Part shown: one piece after another, positions 34,208-43,600 of the stretch | Numbering within the stretch: the first letter of the stretch is position 1 | Layout of the letters: the number at the start of each line of letters is the position of its first letter | DNA from: Symsagittifera roscoffensis | Lineage: Eukaryota > Xenacoelomorpha > Acoela > Convolutidae | NCBI RefSeq assembly: GCF_963678635.1 | Contig: NC_087062.1 | Span: 45,901,758-45,965,757 of the forward strand | Direction: 5' to 3' | DNA length: 64,000 nucleotides | The notes under the pieces: model-generated | Database searches by the model: none | What the model was told of the DNA's origin: nothing | The model's input: only the letters and a program-made list of their open reading frames with translations | Made by a program: the position numbers and the translations under genes

Positions 34208-34875
34208 TGTATGTATGTATGTATGTCTATATGTATGTATGTATGTATGTATGTATGCATGTAAGTATGTATGTATGTATGTATGTATGAGTGCATGTAT
34301 GCATGTATGTATGTATGTGTGTATGTATGTATGTATGTATGTATGTATGTATGTATGTTTGTATGTATGTATGTATGTATGTATGTATGTATGTATGTGT
34401 GTATGTATGTATGTATGTATGTATGTATGTATGTATCTATGCATGTATGTATGTATGTATGTATGTATGTATGTATGTATGTATGCATGTATGTATGTAT
34501 GTATGTATGTATGTATGTATGTATGTATGTATGTATGTATGTATGTATGTATGTATGTGTATGCATGCATGCATGCATGTATGTATGTATGTATGTATGT
34601 ATGTATGTATGTATGTATGTATGTATGTATGTATGTATGTATGTATGTATGTATGTATGTATGTATGTATGTATGTATCTGTGTAAGCATGTATGTATGT
34701 ATGTATGTATGTATGTATGTATGTATGTATGTATGTATGTATGTATGTATGTATGTATGTATGTATGTATGTATGTATTTATGTATTTATGAGTTTATGT
34801 TGTATTTGTATGTACGTATGTATGTAAGTATGTGTTTATGTATGTATGTGTTTATGTATGTATGTATGTATGTTC
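33932..34875 (+). repeat. (ATGT)n microsatellite, about 0.9 kb
   Basis: This is a nearly unbroken tetranucleotide tract with scattered variants (ATGC, GTGT, ATCT, AAAT). Four does not divide by three and the tract has no stop in any + frame, so all + frames read Met-Tyr-Val-Cys repeats and the - strand reads His-Thr-Tyr-Ile repeats. None of these is a real protein. Confidence 0.97.
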
Positions 34876-34936
34876 AACTTTATGTTTCGACTTTGTGTTC
34901 GACTTCTTGTTTCGACTTTGTGTTCGACTTTATTTT

Positions 34937-35479
34937 TGTTCCGACTTTCGATACGAAAGTAACGGAATATTTGTGCTCGGGGTGGGTTTTTTTTTTCTTC
35001 AGACAAATTTCGACTTTTTAACTAGCCATTTTTGACGGAAATTTTTTATATCATTCGAAAGCTACTGTTGTCCTGAGCTTAAATTTGAAAAGATATTTCA
35101 CCTGTGATCATTTTTCGTAAAGTTATGAGGGTTTAAAGATTGCCATTTTGACCAATTTGGGACAATTAACGCGCGATATAATTCGCGCTATTAACGCGTA
35201 AGTGGAGAATTAATTCGTCTTAGAAATCGTTCCAAATTGGTTTTAAGAACTTATTTGCCATAATTGATTTGTTAAAAGGAGCGAAATCTATTGTTTTGTA
35301 CTTTATATGGCGTGTGGGGGGATGATTTTCATAGAAAAATTTTCAAATTTTAGAATTTTTTTTTTTTTCATTTTATTTTATTTAATTTAATTTTTTTAAT
35401 GTTGTTTATGTTATTACTGCTCCATAAACGTTAAAAGGCAGTCGAAACTTTCAGGGCTTCGCCCTGATACGAGCAGTCT
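34937..35479 (+). mobile_element. HINE-like (Helentron-type, non-autonomous) element, full length
   Basis: This is a full copy of a family with about ten members in the window. The 5' end is TGTTCCGACTTTCGATACGAAAGT, itself a near palindrome. Conserved inner blocks include GTGCTCGGGGTGGG, TTCGACTTTTTAACTAGCC, a palindromic AACGCGCGATATA..CGCG block, and ATATGGCGTGTGGGG. Near the 3' end a hairpin TCAGGGCTTCGCCCTGA is followed by TACGAGCAGTCT. In intact copies AGTCGGAACA, the complement of the 5' end, stands just before the hairpin (here slightly drifted). Sub-terminal inverted repeats plus a 3' hairpin and no target duplication fit Helentron-associated elements (DINE-1 type). No ORF is present. 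Confidence 0.7.
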
Positions 35480-35531
35480 TGTTCGACTTTGTGTTCGACT
35501 TTATTTTTCGACCGCCTCGGTCGAAACATAA
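35480..35531 (+). repeat. TTCGAC short-repeat array, right side
   Basis: TTCGACTTTGTGTTCGACTT repeats the bases just left of the HINE-like element (34911-34930), and CGGTCGAAACATA is the complement of TATGTTTCGACCG at 33533-33545. Confidence 0.6.
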
Positions 35532-37602
35532 ATCGCAAACCTCTATCCGGGAATGGTTCAGTGACAATAGTTTTTATTCCAGTGACAATAGTTCAGGAAA
35601 ATTGTAGGATATCATGTTCTCGTTGCCATTTTAGCCACCACATTAAACTATAATCCCCTAAAATAGACAACACAGCTGGTCGGTGTACAGTTTTTTCTAC
35701 ACTATATTTTTAATTGAAGCATGGGCGAACATTTTTTGACACGACCAAGCTATGCCTGTTATTTACTGAAATAAATTTTATTTCTTCAGCATGAGTGATA
35801 CGCCAGGCCCTTGCTTGAAAAAGCTTTAACATTTCGCAAACTAGTTTAAGCTATCAAAATAACTGCAAGTGTTTTACAGTTACATCCTTTAATAGCTTCA
35901 GCAACAGTTTCTTCTCAAGAATAGTTAAATAAGAGAAGAAAGTGCAGTTTTTTTCGAACCAATTTCAGCCATAAAATCATAGTGAAACGCATAAAAAAAT
36001 ATGTTTGATAGCTTTCAAATTAATTTTTTTATAGACCAAAGCAAATTTTTTATGAGTCAAAACAAAATGTCAGAAACACTTAAAATTAGTCAAATTTTCA
36101 ATGATTGAGTCCTGCTTCAAAGATTTTAAAAATTGGGCTCCAATTTAATTTTTGCTGCACTTTTAATTCATTTTTGCTGCAATGGAATTGATTTAATGTA
36201 CTGTAGTTGTCCTCGCTGTAGGGAATTGTTGCTCCGATATGTCACTGATAGACAGAAGAAATTATTGTGAATGGTGGTTTTTTTCCGCCCGGTCTAAGGA
36301 ACCGTATTGAAAAGTCATATTGTTAAGTCTCAAAGTGAAGAAAAACTTGTCTCAGTTTTTGACTTTTCTGACACAAGTTTTGCAAAAGACAGATAATTTA
36401 GCAAAGATTCTTTATAGTTACAACAGAAACAGAATATTATATTGGGGGCTTAAGAGTTTTATCAACGGGCTTAACGGCTGCAGATTTTATTGCTTTCTCA
36501 CAAACGATACTAAATTTTTTTTGGTCAAAAAGTGTTTATCTCCTGATTTGCTCCGGGTATTCGCGCAAAGATAACTGTCGGAACATTCTGTCCTAACTGC
36601 AGAGTGAATGACTATTGTTTGATCTTAAAGTGTCCTTTTGAGCTCTTGTTCTTTCAGAACCCAAAAAGTAAAAAGAATTTGGCATCATTTACTTCGAAGA
36701 TAGCTGATTTTATTTCTCAATAGGTTTATATACATATAAGATTTATGTTCGGTTATTGTAATTGTGTAGCTGCTATGACCATATGCTTTGTTACTTCATA
36801 GTTTGAAAAAAGTCTTTGAGCCTTTCTGTCAATAACATGTTAGAATTTACGTGGCGAGTAGATTACTATTGTGCATCTACAGTGCACTGAGGACAAACTC
36901 GAAGTGACACCACCAAAAAAGGCAGAATTTGAAACTATTTTGTTTTTGAAGATCTACATGAAAAGTCGACTAAGATTTGACTATTGACTAAACATTTGTT
37001 ATTGTCAGGCCTAATTGAAAAATAGCAAACGAAAACTTTTTCTGACGCTGAGTAACACAAAACCACATTACTGATTTGATAACATTTGCTTTTGTAGCAG
37101 TTAATAAAAGCGTAAACTTAGAAATGCTTTGTTTTTGATTGAAGTTATAAAGTGTCTTCAACGTTTGAGTTGCTTGAGGGGATTTGATTTAGTAGTTTTT
37201 ACAAACTATAAACTCTTCATTCGAACTTGGGTATGAATAACTGATGGGTTGTGCAAATGGAGAGAGCCTTTTCAGCTGAAGAAAGTGTGGGAACATCCGG
37301 AGGACAGACTAAGAACTCCAGTATCGAAATGTTAGCTTCATTTTAGTTTCATTCATGTGAAGTTCGATTTTGTCTAAGGAAAAATTTGAGCAGATGGACC
37401 AAAAGTTGCTCGATAATTCGATTCATACTCAAAACAATTTAAAATTAAGAATTTCAAAAATTTTGCAACATTTTTATGAAAAGAGGAAAGCTGAAATTAA
37501 ACAACTTTGATCCATTATCATTGGACGGAAAATGTATCGTAAGCCATTCTTTTGCGAAACAAATCAAATGATTTTTAAGTTTGTTTTTTAGTAGTATTTT
37601 AT
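35532..37602. other. Non-coding, no recognised feature
   Basis: About 2 kb of AT-rich sequence without recognisable exons, LTRs or inverted repeats. An open frame at 36320-36574 (84 codons) has no recognisable domain and ordinary AT-rich composition, so it is not called. Confidence 0.4.
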
Positions 37603-37930
37603 TGTTCCGACTTTCGATCCGAAAGTAACGGAATATTTGTGCTCGGAGTGGGTTTTTTTTCTTCAGACAAATTTCGACTTTTTAACTAGCCATTTTTGAC
37701 GGATTTTTTTTATATCATTCAAAATGTACTGTTGTCCTGAGCTTAAATTTGAAAAGATACTTCACCTGTGATCATTTTCCGTAAAGTTATTAGGGTTTAA
37801 AGATTGCCATTTTGGCCATTTTGACCAATTTGGGACAATTAACGCGCGATATAATTCGCGCTATTAACGCGTAAGCGGAGATTTAATCAAAAAGAGGTTG
37901 AAATTTTAGGGCTTCACTGATAAGCTGAGT
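37603..37930 (+). mobile_element. HINE-like element with internal deletion
   Basis: It starts TGTTCCGACTTTCGATCCGAAAG and follows the family through the CGCGCTATTAACGCGTAAGCGGAG block. After TTTAATC it jumps to a drifted 3' end (AGGGCTTCACTGATAAGC in place of the hairpin). About 210 bases of the 3' half are missing. Confidence 0.75.
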
Positions 37931-38103
37931 GAAAAAGCTGATAAAAAGCGAAAACGATTTTTCTCAATTAAGGACAATCTAATTTTGCTATAATGTTTTA
38001 AGAAATTCGGGACAAAAATTAAATGTTAGTTATTTGAAGATTATTGAAACTAAATGTATCTTAGTTTTTAACTTGCCTTAGCAAACTGCCATTTTTATAA
38101 AAC

Positions 38104-38459
38104 GCGTCCAGACAATTCGGCCAAAGAAAATTCAGCCGATTTGAAATTCAAACAATTCAGCTAAAAGTATGCAGACAATTCAGCCAATAATACTGACCGC
38201 CGCAGTCGCGCCAACGTGATGCGAGCTTGCCAACAGAGGGTAGGACTCCAATCGAAAATTAGAGCATGTTATCCCCGAGAAGCGGCTACGTTCGAGTAGC
38301 GCCCACACGCGACCTTAAGCCGAGAAAAAACTGCAATTCCGATTTTTTTTCTTTCGAATCTGGCTGAATTGTCTCAGGATTAATTGTCTGTATATTTCTG
38401 GCTGAATTGTCTGAATTTCAAATTGGCTGAATCTTCTTTGGTCGAATTGACTGTGCGCC
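38104..38459. mobile_element. Foldback element, GACAATTCAGCCA repeat arms, 9-bp target duplication
   Basis: A 356-bp element is flanked by exact 9-bp repeats TTATAAAAC (38095-38103 and 38460-38468). The ends are inverted repeats: CCAGACAATTCGGCCAAAGAA on the left and CACAGTCAATTCGACCAAAG on the complement of the right. Arms repeat GACAATTCAGCCAA, or the complement TGGCTGAATTGTC on the right. The GC-rich centre (38197-38330) is shared with 32280-32405. A 9-bp duplication and long arms of tandem repeats are the marks of Mutator-superfamily Foldback elements. No transposase is encoded, so it would need one from elsewhere. Confidence 0.85.
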
Positions 38460-38468
38460 TTATAAAAC

Positions 38469-39398
38469 ACTAAACTTCCACAAAAAAGTTTAGAAAAGAG
38501 ACTAACAAGTCAGTTAAAACAAGCTGATTTGTAGATCAGAAACTCTGTATGTGCTCAGAAAAACCTAATTTTGGTTCCAGGAAGCTGATTTAGGTGCCTA
38601 TTGCTCAGTAAAAATTGTGTTCAATTCTCTATCAAAACCATTTCTTTTCATGACAAATTACATAAAAGAAACAAACAAGGCTAAAGCTTACATAATTGCT
38701 GCATAAAAATATCAGTATTCGGACCATATAGCTTGTTCGACTGAAAACTGGACTATTTTTTAGGGGATTAAGCAGTTTTTTGTAGGCTATCTAGACTTTA
38801 TTTTTAAAAAATACGATTTTCTTTTGTGTTATCAGAGGGTATGAGGATTAGAACTAAGCTGCAGAAACTTATCGCTCCCAAATTAGTTAGGGTAAAATGA
38901 AGATTAAGAAAGATGTCAAAAGATTTATGTCAAAACAATGTCAATTTTTGAATAATGTGAAAACCAAATGTATTCAAACCATTTTTTCACCAATGTTTTA
39001 GTGAACTTAATTTAAAGAGCTTTTTGTGTGTTTTGAATTTTAAAGAGCAAGTTAAAGGACTTCGTATGATATATCACAAAACATACATTTCAAATAAGAC
39101 TGCTCGTAACATTAATTGGCCGCGAAAAAATTTTGGTATACAAAATATTGACAAACTTCAAACTTTAGGTTGATAAAATCAAAGTGTTAAAATTTGAGTA
39201 ACTTTTTGGAATGTCTTTGACCAATTAGCTTACCTCATTTCAATTTGGAACGATAATGAGCGCAGATAATTAGCCACACACAAGTAAATTGCGTATTGAA
39301 ACAAACTTTCAAAGTTTTATTCCAGCACCAAAGACGCACTGTAGCCAGATCGATGCCCATACGCAGTCAACTTTTCTAAAATCGGTCTCAATAAAAAA
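38469..39398. other. Non-coding, no recognised feature
   Basis: AT-rich. CTGATTT motifs near 38520-38595 resemble those at 39775-39960. No exon seen. Confidence 0.4.
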
Positions 39399-39655
39399 GC
39401 CACCCCGGGCATATATGTTCCTCGTTTTCCGAAAGTCGGAAGAGTTACAATTGATTTGTTAAGGAACAAAATCTCTCTTTTTGTACTTTATATGGCGTGT
39501 GGGGGAATGTTTTTCATAAAAAAAAATTTAAAATTTTAGAAAAAAAAATTTCCTTTTATTTTATTTCATTTAATTTTTTTTATGTATTACTGCTGCTCAA
39601 TAAACCTTAAAAGGCAGTCGGAACATTCAGGGCTTCGCCCTGATACGAGCAGTCT
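39399..39655. mobile_element. Composite of two HINE-like fragments
   Basis: 39399-39444 is the complemented 5' end of a sister subfamily (CCACCCCGGGCATATATGTTC..CCGAAAGTCGGAAGAG). It is joined to the + strand 3' part of the main family (39447-39655), ending with the hairpin TCAGGGCTTCGCCCTGA and CGAGCAGTCT. The sister subfamily 5' end is seen in + orientation at 50719-50771. Confidence 0.65.
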
Positions 39656-39659
39656 TGTT

Positions 39660-39965
39660 TATTTTATAATTGTTTATTAATCCATTATAATTGATTAATT
39701 TGGAGTTTTATTGAGAAACACCCTGAAAATCCATGATGATCGATTTTATCCATGGAAGCTCATTGCGGGAAATGTTTGTCATTGCTGATTCAGTAATCAA
39801 TTATTGTTGATCAGGACTTGATCATTGATGAATCAGTACTGAAAGCCTATTTCTGAATTAGCTCTGAATCAGGGCAGAGTTTTTTGGAATCAGCGCTGAT
39901 TTACCTCTGATTTTCTGATTTGAAATACTAAGCAAAGCTGATTATTCTCTCTAAAAGCTTAAAAT
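39660..39965 (+). repeat. AT-rich arm and CTGATT short-repeat block
   Basis: An AT-rich part with CCATTATAATTGATTAAT ends at 39744-39765 with CCATGGAAGCTCATTGCGGG, the end motif of the AT-rich element family. After it, CTGATT and its complement AATCAG recur about a dozen times within 200 bases (for example GCTGATTTACCTCTGATTTT), a further foldback-like array with its own repeat unit. Confidence 0.5.
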
Positions 39966-40514
39966 AGTGAGCCAATAGTGTGCTTACGACAGCCTGAGCC
40001 CCAAAAGCAAACTTGTTTTATCGCTGTTTTTCCGTCATTCAATGATAAAATAATCCGTAGCAACAACTTTCAATGAATTCTCTATGATTGAAAACTGGAA
40101 GCTACACTATCATGTTATACTATTGAGCCAGGGAGGGATGGTCGTCGCTGCGAGATCAGGTCGGGGGTGGCATTCAGGATCCCTTTACAATTTTTCAAAC
40201 GTTTTTCCTTTAATGAATTTAAGTTAAATTTGCATAACAGAAATTGAATGGCTAGTATTTTTGTGCAGCTTGAATTTATATGATTCATCTGATAAAATGT
40301 TATGATTATTTCAAAAGTTATGATCGTTTAACTGGCATGAAAAGCTCATTTACGCAATTAATTGCATACATTGAATCAATTGCAGCATTTCTGTTCTGCG
40401 GAGACTCTAATAGACGCGCGTTATACGTTTCTTAAAATTTTATCAATTTTTTGAGCGAACCGCAATTGCTACCTCAAACAGCGCTTGCTCTTAACTGTGT
40501 CTGTAATTTTATAG

Positions 40515-40698
40515 TTTGGACACGCCCGCCAAGAGTGACGTGGTTGGAGGTAGTCAGGTCGGATCTGGTCTGGGACTGGGGCTGCAGGAGGAATTGCCCC
40601 AGGATTACAAGACGTGGTGGAGACAACATAAACACAACCCCATCAGTCGGAAGGAGGCATTCGACGCATATCAGCAGTACCTGGACGAAACAAACAAG
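40515..40698 (+). CDS. SSUH2: SSUH2-like exon a
   Basis: The acceptor is TTTTATAG before 40515 and the donor is AAG|GTACAT. It encodes about 61 residues: a Gly-rich lead, a W-W-R-Q patch, and I-S-R-K-E-A-F-D-A-Y-Q-Q-Y-L, which corresponds to the T-E-E..A-L..F segment that opens the conserved part of SSUH2 proteins. There is no ATG in frame upstream before the acceptor, so at least one earlier exon exists. Confidence 0.85.
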
Positions 40699-43600
40699 GT
40701 ACATGCACGATAGCACGAATCTGAAACATTCAAGGGGTATGAAAAGGAGAGTTTGAATAGAGACGAGGTACTCGGCACATTGCTGCTTCATTTTCATTGA
40801 ATATTTTTCCCTTTTCCAAAATATTGAATGAAGCCTATAATCATAAGTTTTTCAAAAGAAAAATGATGATTATAGACTTCATTCAATCTTATGGAAAGGT
40901 TAAAAATAGGCAGTAGACTAAAAGTTTTCAACAACAAAAAAGCAGCAATGTGCCGAGCCATTAGCTGTGGTGCAAGGCTGCAATTATTGTAGAAATTCTT
41001 TCCTTATAATAACCAGACTGCTCGTATCAGGGCGAAGCCCTGAATGTTCCGACTGCCTTTTAAGGTTTATGGAGCAGCAATAAAAATAAAAAAATTCAAT
41101 GAAATAAAACAAAATGAAAAAAAAAAATTCTAAAATTTGAAACTTTTTATGAAAATCATCCCCCCACACGCCATTTAATGTACAAAAGGATAGATTTCTC
41201 TCCTTGTAACAAACCAATTATGGCAAATAGGCTTCTTTTAACCAATTTGGAACGATTTCTAAGATGGATTAACTCTCCGCTTACGCGTTAATAACGCGAA
41301 ATATATCGCGCGTTAATTGTCCCAAATTGGCCAAAATGGCAATCTTTAAACCCCCGTTAGTTTACGAAAAACGATCACAGGTGAAATATCTTTTCAAATT
41401 TGAGCTCAGGGCAACAATACCTTTCGAATGATATTAAAAAATTCCATCAAAAATGGCTAGTTAAAAAGTCGAAATTTGTCTGAAGAAAAAAAAACCCACC
41501 CCGAGCACAAATATTCCGTTACTTTCGTATCGAAAGTCGGAACAATAACAAACTCTTAAGTAACAAACTGATTCTATTGCATATGACTAGGTTTGTTCAT
41601 TTTCTAAGTTTTTTGATAAATTGAGGGGTATAGATTTTAGTTTAAATTAATTGCTTAGTACCTGTAGATTTAGGGGATTCCTCCTTAAATTGTCCCTTTG
41701 GCAGTAACTTCAGCGGAGCGACCGAGATTCACTATTATCTTCAATCCCGAAAGGGTTAATTTGGTGGCAAATATCCTGTACTGCTCTCTGTTGCTTGCCC
41801 CTTCTGTGTATTGCTCTTGGGGTCTCGTCAACACAATCGTAATGATCACCAATTGTAAATTACTTCAAATGATTATACGTCCAATTACCGAAGCCTTGAT
41901 ATAAACTAATAATCACACTAAAGGAAGGGGTCCGCGTTTTATTAGCACAATTGCCTACTTGCAATTTAACTTCCACTAAAGTCACAAACACTAATATTTT
42001 CTCTCTGATGAGAACCAATTATCTATTTTTTCTGCTATAATTGTTCTCTTACTCTGAGAACCAACTACTCAATTCGCTAGCGATAATTGTTCGCTCTAAC
42101 TAAATGAGAACCAACTACTCTTAAAAGTAGCTAACAACTTTTCTGGCTCTCAAAGGTTCTCCGGTACACTCCAATTCCTTATCTTTCTCTACACCTAGTT
42201 TTACTTAAGTCACGCCATTCCCGATCAGTCCTGACATCCGCTTAAATCTCCCGTCTGCACATGTTTCAAGAGTATATCCCTCCCCCTGGTACGTGCCAAG
42301 GTCGCTTTCTTTCATCAATCGTTTCACGCTTATTAGATACCCAGTATCCGGTAGGTGTTACAACTTGACCGAGCAAACAAATGTCATACGATTCTAATCT
42401 GCAAATTCCTGACCTCAGTGACTTCAGCCCTCGTGTTCAACTTAACCTCCAAAGCATGCTATGTTTACTCAGTGACTCTCCCAAGGTCTTTATTTTAATG
42501 ATCCCGCTAACGTTCCGACCTCCCAAGGTTAGGGAGAGGCCCTTTTCATGAGTAACTAATTAATTTCAGGCATCTGAATTTTCGATCTGTACTCTATTCC
42601 AATCCCGACCTTCTAGCTGTCAGGGGAACGTAGTATGTCTATTAGGGGTCAAATCAAACCAAAAAATCACCTCCGGGAAGCCAAGTAAATTCCCCGTCCG
42701 TTCATACTATTTAGGAGACCTAATTCTCATGCTGCAGTTCTATTACGATGAGATTGCTCTGGGACTACTTTTCTTTAGTCTAGTTGAATTGCTATTTATA
42801 GATCACTCACTAAGCTAAACTGAACCCAATGTCTACCAAGTTCACTTTGAATTATTTCTACTACTCCAAGGTTGCAATGCAAAAGATATATCTCTATCAG
42901 CTTCTGCTCTACCTCCCAAAATATGAGTTTTCCTCCCAACTTTTAGCAAGGTGACCCTTTCTCATTTCCAGGGGTTGGGCTGTGGAATATGCTACTTTCC
43001 GGTATTAATCTTATGGTTTTCCATTCAATTTTGGGGTCAAAACCGCCAACGGTCAACCTAAGGTCACCCAGGGTAACTAGGTAACAGGGTAACCTAAGGT
43101 AACTACCAAATTCCATCCATATCCTATTAATACTTCAATAGTTATCCCATTTTGAAGGTCCATTATCACCTTTCCGGAAAAAGGCTACTAACACCTGAAG
43201 GAGTCGCCGGAGTGTTTTCAATCACAAGGGGTCTTTTTTCGGTGTTTGTATCATATGTCGATTGCTGCAATGAAGTCATTATGCCATTGTTCATCAGTTT
43301 GCGTTAATTGCCTATTTCCCGTTTAAGGGGGTGTTTTTTCAAGTGCTAATAGCTTCTGGTCCAAACGTCGGATTTGTTTCAAATTACAACACAAGATATA
43401 TATTGGCACTATCTATCATCCCTTCAAGTTTCAGCTCCTTGTGACTATTGGAGGCCGAGAAATGAATTCCGGAAAATAGGGGTAGGTTTGCTTACTTCGG
43501 GCATAAAACCGGAAGTAGGGGTCCTAGGAGACTGGGATTCTAAACTTAAGCTTCCATTAACTAGGCCTACAACATACTAATACTAAAATTTGAATCCAAA

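Noticed and set aside
33852-35021. Long + strand open frames of Met-Tyr-Val-Cys repeats and - strand frames of His-Thr-Tyr-Ile repeats
   Set aside because: They arise from the stop-free (ATGT)n microsatellite in every frame and are not proteins.
40474-40797. 107-codon - strand open frame over SSUH2 exon a
   Set aside because: Antisense to a coding exon with family match and good splice sites; no own features.
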